DNA of 8,305 bases from positions 1-8,305 of the forward strand of contig CAMXAV010000021.1 of the NCBI GenBank assembly GCA_947179285.1, written 5' to 3'. Position 1 is the first letter of the stretch, and each line of letters begins with the position of its first letter. The notes beneath the pieces are model-generated. The model was not told the origin of the DNA. It saw nothing but the letters and a program-made list of their open reading frames with translations, and made no database searches. The position numbers and the translations under genes were made by a program. This stretch comes from an uncultured Helicobacter sp. (GTDB taxonomy: Bacteria; Campylobacterota; Campylobacteria; Campylobacterales; Helicobacteraceae). This document shows, in pieces, positions 1-6,774 of the stretch.

Positions 1-4
1 GTTA

Positions 5-52
5 AAGGGGGATAAGGGGAACGCTTCGCAAGTAGTTCCCCTTGTCCCCCTT
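5..52. repeat. Strong GC-run hairpin, possible dispersed palindrome or terminator
   Basis: Two 18-base arms (5-22 and 35-52) are reverse complements except at one position, where T13 faces G44. That would still be a G-U wobble in RNA. The arms consist of a G run, a short AT stretch and a second G run, mirrored by C runs on the right. The 12-base loop contains a small inner hairpin of CTT and AAG. No T tract follows on the plus strand. On the minus strand the right-hand end is followed by TTTAAC, so a weak terminator for minus-strand transcription from the dsb operon is possible. The distance of almost 300 bases from the last dsb stop codon makes a dispersed palindromic repeat equally plausible. 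Confidence 0.6.
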
Positions 53-97
53 GAAAAGAATCAACGGAAACGAATCTCCAAAGAATTTAGCATTTTG

Positions 98-176
98 TCA
101 TTCTGAAGCCGCATTTGCGGCTGAAGAATCTCAAAACACAAGAATCCACAGAGATGTTTCGCTTCGCTCAACATGA
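98..176. repeat. Degenerate inverted-repeat element with inner hairpin
   Basis: The left part (98-132) begins TCATTCTGA and ends GAAGAATCTC. The right part (151-176) begins GAGATGTTTC and ends CTCAACATGA, which is an imperfect reverse complement of the left part. Inside the left part, 107-113 and 116-122 form a perfect 7-bp stem (AGCCGCA and TGCGGCT) around two T bases. In translation this repeat type gives well-known spurious peptides such as MLSEAKH, which appear in databases as false small proteins. It is probably a decayed member of a dispersed non-coding family. No gene is seen here. Confidence 0.5.
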
Positions 177-186
177 GAAGATTCCA

Positions 187-303
187 AATGTCATTGCGAG
201 CGAGTGTAACGAGCGTGGCAATCAACGAGCAGCGAATCCCAAAAAGAATCCGATAAAGAATCCTGACACGTTTGATTGCTTCGCTCACGCTCGCAATGAC
301 ATT
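187..303. repeat. MITE-like fold-back element, perfect 16-bp terminal inverted repeats
   Basis: The ends 187-202 (AATGTCATTGCGAGCG) and 288-303 are exact reverse complements. A second, inner pair is also exact: 218-225 (GCAATCAA) and 272-279. The arms between these pairs differ in length (15 bases on the left, 8 on the right), so the whole 117-bp unit folds into a long interrupted stem with a loop of about 46 bases. There is no transposase or other coding sequence inside. The family resembles the dispersed repeats whose translations give spurious peptides such as VIASVSEAI. It lies between the end of the DsbB-family gene and the left edge of the window, where an insertion would do no harm. 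Target-site duplications are not clear. Confidence 0.65.
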
Positions 304-339
304 TTGTCCAAATAAACCATAACATAACAATAAAAAACA
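304..339. other. AT-rich tail between repeat and dsb operon
   Basis: This short stretch follows the minus-strand stop codon of the DsbB-family gene. Read on the minus strand it contains a run of T bases within TGTTTTTTATTG, but no hairpin precedes the run, so I do not call an intrinsic terminator. Together with the three repeats it makes up the 339-base region without a gene. Confidence 0.4.
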
Positions 340-1023
340 CTACCCCAAAAACAAGAGCAAGGCGACAACGACAAAAATGGCGGCGATGTATAAGATTCCG
401 AACAAAACTCTTGTACGCACAAGGCAGATGAATAGATAGCATAGAATCGCAACACAGAAGATAAAATAGAATAGGCAAAATGTTGCCATATTAATCCATT
501 GGAATTGTGGCACGAGCCACCAGCCATTTTTATATTGCTCAATGAAAAACTTTTGGATAGCATTTAAAGAATCCAACGTTTCTCTGCCAACCATTGGCGC
601 GTCTAGCCCGCATTCTCCTGTGGGCAAGAACCATTGCGGAAACCAAATATGCAAGGGCAAATCAAAAGGAAAAATGGGGATTTTTTTGCAGCCGCTCGCG
701 GCGATAAACGGATTGCCTTCGAGCACCATTGCATGGATATGTTGCAAGGTAAAAGAGGATTGAATCCCAAGCGCGATTCCATAGAAGCACATGATAAATG
801 CAAACAAACTCGCCGCGCGCGCATGCGGAAAAACAAAGGCAAGCAACGTTCCAAAAGCAATGCAAAAGATTGCAAAACGAATATAAACGCATTGTTCGCA
901 TGGGCGCATAAAGAGATAGTTTTGAAAGAATCCATGCGAAATGGCGAGCAGCAGGCATGCCAAGACAAAAAGGCATGCCCATACGATTCGCGTATTGCAG
1001 GCAAAGAATCTTTTAAAATCCAT
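340..1023 (-). CDS. DsbB/DsbI-family quinone-linked disulfide oxidoreductase, inner membrane
   Basis: This 227-residue membrane protein should reoxidise the DsbA-like partner encoded just upstream and pass the electrons to quinone. The DsbB signature is complete: C42-E-Q-C45 in the first periplasmic loop, R49 four residues later (the position of the quinone-site Arg48 of E. coli DsbB), and a second cysteine pair C112 and C138. The 26-residue spacing of that pair equals C104 to C130 in E. coli. Hydrophobic segments lie at about 13-30, 46-66, 70-92, 177-201 and 206-226. The fifth is extra compared with four-helix DsbB. Helicobacter and Campylobacter DsbI proteins also carry five helices but continue into a large periplasmic beta-propeller, which is absent here. 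The ATG overlaps the stop codon of the DsbA-like gene by one base (TAATG) and has no good ribosome binding site of its own, so translation is probably coupled. The assignment is firm at family level; the choice between DsbB and DsbI is open. Confidence 0.9.
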   Translation of the reverse strand: MDFKRFFACNTRIVWACLFVLACLLLAISHGFFQNYLFMRPCEQCVYIRFAIFCIAFGTLLAFVFPHARAASLFAFIMCFYGIALGIQSSFTLQHIHAMVLEGNPFIAASGCKKIPIFPFDLPLHIWFPQWFLPTGECGLDAPMVGRETLDSLNAIQKFFIEQYKNGWWLVPQFQWINMATFCLFYFIFCVAILCYLFICLVRTRVLFGILYIAAIFVVVALLLFLG

Positions 1024-1703
1024 TAGGGTTTTTTGAGCAACTCTTCGACAATCACCGCCAAAACGTCTATCGAATCAAACGCGCCCGGGTGGATTTGGTA
1101 TTTGCCATTCACAACAAAAGCTGGCGTGCCATAATTCTTTGCAATCTCATCGCCAATTTGATAATCTTTGAGCAGCTCCTGCGCCTCTTTTGTGCCAACA
1201 AAAGAATCGAGCTCCTTTTGAGAGATTTTGAGAATATCCAAGCCAATTTTCATAAATTGCTCATGCTTTTTGTCTTCTTCGAGATTCTCTCTTTCTTCAA
1301 AATATGATTTAAAATATGCCGCTGCGAGCTGGCTCGTGAGGCTCGTTATGTCGCTTGCGTCTTTGTTTGCCTTTAAGTCATGCAGCTTTGCATACGCAAA
1401 AAGGGCATTGAGTTCTTGATGATACCCTTGCCCCCAATTTGTATGAAAAAGATGATAGGTAATATTAGGAATCTTTGTTTTGAGCTGCTCCAATGTTTTG
1501 ATTCGATGATGATTATAACAATGAATGCAGCGATACGAAATGACTTCTGTTAATGTATTTTTAGCATTTGGAATCGGCGTCTTGAGCACAATATAATCCT
1601 TGCCTTCTTCGAGCGTGCTCGCCTCTGCCAAAGCGGCAAAGCCCAACATGGCGATTCCAAGCAACAAGCCCCGCATGATAATCTTTGTCTGTAAAATGCA
1701 CAT
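1023..1703 (-). CDS. Periplasmic DsbA-like thiol:disulfide oxidoreductase
   Basis: This exported thioredoxin-fold oxidase introduces disulfide bonds into periplasmic proteins. The 226-residue product starts with a signal peptide: positive residues K7 and R11, a hydrophobic core at about 12-26, and a likely cleavage site after AEA at residue 28. The catalytic motif is C59-I-H-C62, set in SYRCIHCYNH. The cis-proline loop is GTPAFVVNGKY with T193-P194, as in DsbA proteins. A helical insertion separates the two, and the total length is normal for the family. The CIHC motif, instead of the CPHC of E. coli, is to my knowledge common in Campylobacterota. I chose the ATG at 1703 because AAGGA lies six bases upstream. 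An internal ATG at 1676 would give a tidier signal peptide but has only a weak ribosome binding site. The gene is first in a two-gene operon with the DsbB-family gene. The natural substrate cannot be read from the window. Confidence 0.92.
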   Translation of the reverse strand: MCILQTKIIMRGLLLGIAMLGFAALAEASTLEEGKDYIVLKTPIPNAKNTLTEVISYRCIHCYNHHRIKTLEQLKTKIPNITYHLFHTNWGQGYHQELNALFAYAKLHDLKANKDASDITSLTSQLAAAYFKSYFEERENLEEDKKHEQFMKIGLDILKISQKELDSFVGTKEAQELLKDYQIGDEIAKNYGTPAFVVNGKYQIHPGAFDSIDVLAVIVEELLKKP

Positions 1704-1732
1704 GTAAAATCCTTGTTTGCAAAATCCGCCGC

Positions 1733-1738
1733 ATTATA
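1733..1738 (-). promoter_or_regulatory. Predicted -10 box of the dsb operon
   Basis: The minus strand reads CATATAATGC, giving a perfect TATAAT about 30 bases upstream of the chosen DsbA start. An AT-rich stretch (CTTTTAATATTG) lies just upstream and no clear -35 hexamer is seen. That is usual for vegetative promoters of Helicobacter and Campylobacter. The transcription start is inferred near 1726. Confidence 0.6.
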
Positions 1739-1808
1739 TGGCGAACAATATTAAAAGCGACTGAATCTTTCCACGCTCGAATCCAACAAAATTTTAGCTC
1801 TTCTGCGT

Positions 1809-1814
1809 TATAAT
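1809..1814 (+). promoter_or_regulatory. Predicted -10 box of the recA operon
   Basis: A perfect TATAAT lies 23 bases upstream of the recA start codon. AAAATTTTAG lies upstream in place of a recognisable -35 box. A transcript would start near 1821 and leave a leader of less than 20 bases. No LexA-type operator was recognised in the 134-bp divergent region, which fits the absence of a classical LexA SOS system in H. pylori. Confidence 0.6.
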
Positions 1815-1837
1815 GTTGCAAAAATTGAGGAGCGGCA

Positions 1838-2902
1838 GTGGAACTAGACGCGAACAAACGCAAAGCCATCGACCTTGCAATCAAGCAAATCGACAAAGCC
1901 TTTGGCAAGGGCACATTGGTGCGGTTGGGCGAGAAGCCCACAGAGCCTATCGATTCGATTAGCACGGGTTCGTTGGGGCTCGATATTGCGCTTGGAATCG
2001 GCGGGATTCCCAAAGGCAGAATCGTTGAGATTTATGGACCAGAAAGCTCGGGCAAGACCACGCTTGCGCTGCAAGTCATCGCGCAAACGCAAGCAAAGGG
2101 CGGAATCTGCGCCTTTATCGATGCCGAGCATGCGCTCGATGTGAGCTATGCGAAACGTTTGGGTGTCGATGTCGAAAATCTGCTCGTCTCGCAGCCCGAC
2201 TATGGCGAGCAGGCGCTCGAGATTCTCGAGACGCTCACGCGAAGCGGCGCGACAGACCTTATCGTCATCGATTCTGTCGCCGCGCTCACGCCAAAGAGCG
2301 AGATTGAGGGCGATATGGGCGATGCGCATGTCGGCTTGCAGGCGCGGCTCATGAGCCAAGCGCTGCGCAAAATCACGGGAATCTCACACAAGATGAGCGC
2401 AACGGTGATTTTCATCAACCAAATCCGCATGAAAATCGGCACAATGGGCTATGGCAGCCCCGAGACGACAACGGGCGGCAATGCGCTCAAGTTCTATGCG
2501 AGCGTGCGCATCGATGTGCGCCGTGTTGCCACGCTCAAGCAAAACGACAGCCCCATCGGCAACCGCGTGCGCGCAAAGGTTGTCAAAAACAAGGTCGCGC
2601 CGCCGTTTCGCGAGGCAGAGTTCGACATCATGTTTGGCTATGGAATCAGCATCGAGGGCGAGCTAGTCGATTATGGCGTGAAGCTCGACATCATCGACAA
2701 GAGCGGTTCGTGGTTTAGCTATGGCGACACCAAGCTCGGGCAGGGTAAAGAGAATGTCAAGAAATACTTGAAAGAAAATAAAGAAACGGCGCTCGAGATT
2801 CAAGAAAAAATCCTCGCGGCATTGCGCACAAAAGAGGATATTCCAACATTTGGTAACGACAGCAGCGATGATGAAAAAGATGAGAAAATCGATGAAGAAT
2901 AA
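1838..2902 (+). CDS. recA: RecA recombinase
   Basis: RecA is the ATP-dependent DNA strand-exchange protein of homologous recombination and repair, and it also supports natural transformation in this group of bacteria. The 354 residues match the usual length. Visible landmarks are Walker [10 protein letters not shown] (67-75), EHALD (97-101), Walker B LIVID (141-145), the loop region [20 protein letters not shown] (156-175), NQIRMKIG (194-201) and the signature [14 protein letters not shown] (216-229). The C-terminal tail is strongly acidic ([14 protein letters not shown]), as expected for the regulatory tail. The start is a GTG at 1838, supported by GAGGAG five bases upstream; the reading begins [12 protein letters not shown]. 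The eno start codon lies only 9 bases after the stop, so the two genes are very probably co-transcribed. This order is conserved in Helicobacter. Confidence 0.98.
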   Translation: MELDANKRKAIDLAIKQIDKAFGKGTLVRLGEKPTEPIDSISTGSLGLDIALGIGGIPKGRIVEIYGPESSGKTTLALQVIAQTQAKGGICAFIDAEHALDVSYAKRLGVDVENLLVSQPDYGEQALEILETLTRSGATDLIVIDSVAALTPKSEIEGDMGDAHVGLQARLMSQALRKITGISHKMSATVIFINQIRMKIGTMGYGSPETTTGGNALKFYASVRIDVRRVATLKQNDSPIGNRVRAKVVKNKVAPPFREAEFDIMFGYGISIEGELVDYGVKLDIIDKSGSWFSYGDTKLGQGKENVKKYLKENKETALEIQEKILAALRTKEDIPTFGNDSSDDEKDEKIDEE

Positions 2903-4410
<1,508 letters not shown>

Positions 4411-4419
4411 GGAGCGAGA

Positions 4420-5154
4420 ATGAAACGATTAGCCCTTGTTATCGCGCTAGGATTATGCACAGCAGCAGAGCCCGCGCGTCCATTGCCCGCCGTGCCAAGC
4501 ACGCCAAGCGCACCGCCCATTAGCGGCACGAACGCGACAGGATTCACTCCGCCTGTTACCGAGAGCGGGCGCGACCCCTTTTCGCCTATCCTCGTGCCCA
4601 AAGAATCGGTGATGGTTTCGCCAACCTACAAGCCCAACTATTTCAAAGAGCAGAACATCACGCTCCCCACGACCGCACGGCGCATCAACAAAATCACGGT
4701 GGGGTATCAAAATATCGATGGCTCAATGGCGGAAAAGAGCGTGATTCTCGATGGCGACATCGATTGGCACTTCCCTTTGCGGCTCGTGCAAGACATTCAG
4801 GATTTCAAGGCTAAAGAAGTCATTCGCCGCCCCGACCCAACGCCTGGTGTCGAACGTTTCGAGCCCTACACCGAGTTTGTGTTCAAGTTCACGAGCAAAA
4901 AACTCTTTTTGCAAACGCCGTTTCTCATTCGCCAAGACATTCCGCTTGGCTCGCCGCCAAAGATTGTGCTTGATTTCGTCAAAGACCCCTATGGCAGCTT
5001 CTATGACAAAAGCTTTCAAACCGCGTTGCCTTATTTTAAATTTGTCGACATCAAGACGCATGAGGACTTCTACCGCGTAACGCTCACGCTCGATGGCAAA
5101 TACCAATACCAAATTTCGCCCGAAAAAGATGGATTCTGGGTCTTGCTGCAATAA
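4420..5154 (+). CDS. Exported AMIN-domain-like protein
   Basis: This 244-residue protein has a signal sequence (MKRLALVIALGLCTAAE). A cysteine at 13 follows LGL, which does not fit a standard lipobox, so soluble periplasmic export with cleavage near CTAA is more likely than lipidation. Residues 17-50 form a proline-, threonine- and serine-rich linker. The motif GRDPFSP (50-56) resembles the RDPF/RNPF motif seen before AMIN-type domains. The C-terminal part (about 145-244) has alternating beta strands such as EFVFKFTSKKLFLQTPFLI, PPKIVLDFVKDP and YRVTLTLDGKYQY, as expected for an AMIN domain. AMIN domains bind the cell wall or the secretin machinery and localise proteins at septa or poles. The order next to the FtsB-like gene is shared with H. 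pylori (HP0156). GGAG lies five bases upstream of the ATG. The exact role is unknown. Confidence 0.8.
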   Translation: MKRLALVIALGLCTAAEPARPLPAVPSTPSAPPISGTNATGFTPPVTESGRDPFSPILVPKESVMVSPTYKPNYFKEQNITLPTTARRINKITVGYQNIDGSMAEKSVILDGDIDWHFPLRLVQDIQDFKAKEVIRRPDPTPGVERFEPYTEFVFKFTSKKLFLQTPFLIRQDIPLGSPPKIVLDFVKDPYGSFYDKSFQTALPYFKFVDIKTHEDFYRVTLTLDGKYQYQISPEKDGFWVLLQ

Positions 5155-5662
5155 CATCGTGCTCATCGGCTTCATGGGCAGCGGCAAAAGCTCGGTGGGC
5201 GCGGCGCTCGCGCGCTCTCTTTCGCGTGTGTTGCTCGATTGCGACACGCTGATTGAGCAGACGCAATCGTTGCGCATCGCCGAGATTTTTGCCAAAGAGG
5301 GCGAGGCGGGTTTTCGGCAGAAGGAACGCGCGCTTGCCGAGTGGCTCGCACGCAATGTGCGCAACGCGGTGATTGCCACAGGCGGCGGGCTGCCGATTTT
5401 TTATGAAAACATTCAGAATCTCGGGGTTGTCGTGTATCTCAAAGCCGATTTCGACACAATCCATGCGCGGCTTTCACACGAGGAGCGCGCCAAGCGCCCG
5501 CTCTTTGCAGACGCAAGCAAGGCGCGTGCGCTGTATGAGCAGCGCGCGCAGATTTATGCGGCACGTGCACACCACACAATCGACACGAACGACACAAAAG
5601 GCGGCGTACAAGGCATCGCGACTGCCATTGTCGCATGTTTGGAATCTAAAGGAATTGTATGA
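5129..5662 (+). CDS. aroK: Shikimate kinase
   Basis: The enzyme phosphorylates shikimate with ATP, the fifth step of the shikimate pathway to chorismate. The 177-residue product has the P-loop GFMGSGKSS (14-22), the shikimate-binding acidic pair D37-C-D39, R63 in EAGFRQKE, the GGG loop in ATGGGLP (83-89), the LID arginine in KRPLF (R123) and R139 in YEQRAQIY. Length and motifs are normal for the family. I chose the ATG at 5129, in the last codons of the AMIN gene, because it leaves a short N-terminus before the first beta strand (NIVLIGF). The frame is also open upstream to an ATG at 5093. That start would add twelve residues with no counterpart in the family. The overlap with the AMIN gene is 26 bases and there is no clear ribosome binding site. 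The stop overlaps the trpA start as ATGA. Confidence 0.93.
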   Translation: MDSGSCCNNIVLIGFMGSGKSSVGAALARSLSRVLLDCDTLIEQTQSLRIAEIFAKEGEAGFRQKERALAEWLARNVRNAVIATGGGLPIFYENIQNLGVVVYLKADFDTIHARLSHEERAKRPLFADASKARALYEQRAQIYAARAHHTIDTNDTKGGVQGIATAIVACLESKGIV

Positions 5663-6405
5663 TGAAACAACTTGTCTGCTACCTCACCGCCGCGCTGCCT
5701 TGTGCTAGCTTTACGGAGGATTTGGCGCTCGCGATGAGCGAAAACGGCGTGGATTGCCTCGAGCTCGGAATCCCGTTTTCCGACCCTGTCGCTGACGGCG
5801 AGGTGATTGCAAAGGCAAACGCGCTCGTTTTGCGCAAGGGCTTTGCGCTGGGCGATGTCGCCACGATTGCGCAAAATCTACACACGCGCATGCGGCTTTT
5901 TGTGATGAGCTATGCGAATCCGCTCTATCATCGCAATCTGGATTCCGTGTTTGCCGCGTTTGCCCAAAGCGGGATTCGCGGGCTCATCATTCCCGATGTG
6001 CCCTTTGAAGAAAGCGCGCCCTACAAGCAAGCCGCAACGCGACATCAGCTGTCGCTTGTGCCGCTCGTTGCGCCCACGACACCGCCCGCCCGCGTGCAGA
6101 TGCTCACAGAATCGGTCGATTCTGACGCGTTTATTTATCTAGTCGCCTATGCGGGCATCACAGGAGCGGCGAAAAACGAGGATTTGCAACCGCTCATCGC
6201 AAGCATTCGCGCGCATTGCGCCGCGCCTATCTTTGTCGGCTTTGGCGTGAACGCGCACAACGCGCGGCAGAAGGCAGAGGGGGTCGACGGCGTGATTGTC
6301 GGCAGTGCGATTGTGCAGATTCTGTTGCAAGACATCAGCGATAGCGAAAAGATTCGCAATATCTGCGCGTTGTGCAAGACGATAAAAGAGGCGATTAATT
6401 CTTAG
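5659..6405 (+). CDS. trpA: Tryptophan synthase alpha subunit, short N-terminus
   Basis: TrpA cleaves indole-3-glycerol phosphate to indole and glyceraldehyde 3-phosphate, and normally hands the indole to TrpB through a tunnel. The 248-residue TIM barrel shows the signature LELGIPFSDPVADG (34-47). It contains both catalytic acids, E35 and D46, with the same 11-residue spacing as E49 and D60 of Salmonella and E. coli TrpA. Loop 2 is IPDVPFEES (111-119), loop 6 is AYAGITGA (163-170) with the conserved threonine T168, and the phosphate site is GFGVN (194-198) with GVIVGSA (211-217). The protein begins directly at the first strand (MMKQLVCYLTAALP) and lacks the N-terminal helix found in enteric TrpA. 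In loop 6 a tyrosine (Y164) stands where enteric TrpA has an arginine. AAGGA five bases upstream supports the first of two adjacent ATG codons. The gene overlaps aroK by four bases. No trpB is visible nearby. Confidence 0.93.
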   Translation: MMKQLVCYLTAALPCASFTEDLALAMSENGVDCLELGIPFSDPVADGEVIAKANALVLRKGFALGDVATIAQNLHTRMRLFVMSYANPLYHRNLDSVFAAFAQSGIRGLIIPDVPFEESAPYKQAATRHQLSLVPLVAPTTPPARVQMLTESVDSDAFIYLVAYAGITGAAKNEDLQPLIASIRAHCAAPIFVGFGVNAHNARQKAEGVDGVIVGSAIVQILLQDISDSEKIRNICALCKTIKEAINS

Positions 6406-6476
6406 ACTTTTTATTTTTAATTTTTTGTCTGTCGCTTGTGCGCATGGAATCGTAGAGCCCTTATAAAAGAGAATCA

Positions 6477-6495
6477 ATTTTAATATTATTTTAAT
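6477..6495 (+). promoter_or_regulatory. ATTTTAAT direct repeat upstream of feoA, candidate regulator site
   Basis: Two copies of ATTTTAAT (6477-6484 and 6488-6495) are separated by ATT, a spacing of 11 bases or about one helical turn. An 8-bp palindrome TAATATTA spans 6481-6488. The repeat ends ten bases before the TATAAT box. Ferrous iron transport genes are usually controlled by Fur, and Helicobacter Fur sites are AT-rich with TAAT/ATTA half sites. A Fur site is therefore plausible, but the match to a full TAATAATNATTATTA box is poor. The 11-base periodicity could equally be the AT phasing usual upstream of -10 boxes in this phylum. Confidence 0.3.
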
Positions 6496-6505
6496 CCTAT
6501 ATGGA

Positions 6506-6511
6506 TATAAT
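6506..6511 (+). promoter_or_regulatory. Predicted -10 box of the feoAB operon
   Basis: A perfect TATAAT lies 33 bases upstream of the chosen feoA start, preceded by a long AT-rich stretch and no clear -35 box. Transcription would begin near 6518. Confidence 0.6.
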
Positions 6512-6544
6512 TCTCACAATTCATTTTTGAAAAAGAGGGTGATG

Positions 6545-6769
6545 ATGACGATTAATGGGCTCAAAGACGGCGAACGAGCCGTGATTACGCATTTGGGGGT
6601 TGATGAGCAATTGCGCGATAGATTCTTTAGCTTTGGAATCTCGAAGGCAAAGCAGATTAAAAAGCTCGAAACATCTCTTGGTGGCTCAACAATCCTTGTT
6701 GAACTTGATAGAAGCTGCATTGTTTTGCGTGCCGATGAAGCAAACGCGATTGAGGTTGAGAAGGTCTGA
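6545..6769 (+). CDS. feoA: FeoA, small cytoplasmic component of ferrous iron uptake
   Basis: FeoA is a small SH3-like protein that associates with FeoB and is needed for efficient Fe(II) import. From the ATG at 6545 the product has 74 residues. It shows the family pattern: an N-terminal strand region LKDGERAVITHLG (6-18), the helix motif LRDRFFSFGI (23-32), and the C-terminal strand LRADEANAIEVEKV (61-74), which corresponds to the usual LR..EA..I.V ending. GAGG lies six bases upstream of this ATG. An adjacent ATG at 6542 is only three bases from GAGG and fits less well. The frame is also open upstream to a TTG at 6527, which would place the GAGG inside the gene. The feoB start follows after five bases, so the two genes form one operon. 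Confidence 0.9.
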   Translation: MTINGLKDGERAVITHLGVDEQLRDRFFSFGISKAKQIKKLETSLGGSTILVELDRSCIVLRADEANAIEVEKV

Positions 6770-6774
6770 AACCG

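Larger units (their letters stand above)
6406..6544. other. AT-rich intergenic region between trpA and feoA
   Basis: The 139 bases start with a T-rich stretch (ACTTTTTATTTTTAATTTTTTG) directly after the trpA stop, but no stable hairpin precedes it, so an intrinsic terminator is not supported. The right half carries the predicted feoA promoter and a direct repeat. No RNA gene and no convincing small coding sequence were seen. Confidence 0.5.

Noticed and set aside
61..330. Small open frames on both strands across the repeat region
   Set aside because: They read through inverted repeats and give peptides such as VIASVSEAI and SEAKHLC, typical of falsely annotated repeats. No ribosome binding site or conserved domain was seen.
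634..1026. 130-codon plus-strand frame opposite the DsbB-family gene
   Set aside because: It lies wholly antisense to a gene with intact DsbB motifs and its product is a low-complexity basic sequence.
4420..4460. Lipoprotein signal in the AMIN-domain protein
   Set aside because: The cysteine at position 13 follows leucine, not glycine, alanine or serine, so the lipobox is not satisfied.
4723..5379. 218-codon minus-strand frame opposite the AMIN and aroK genes
   Set aside because: It is antisense to two genes with clear motifs, crosses their junction and shows no recognisable domain.
6406..6436. Intrinsic terminator after trpA
   Set aside because: The T-rich stretch is present but no stable GC-containing hairpin precedes it.
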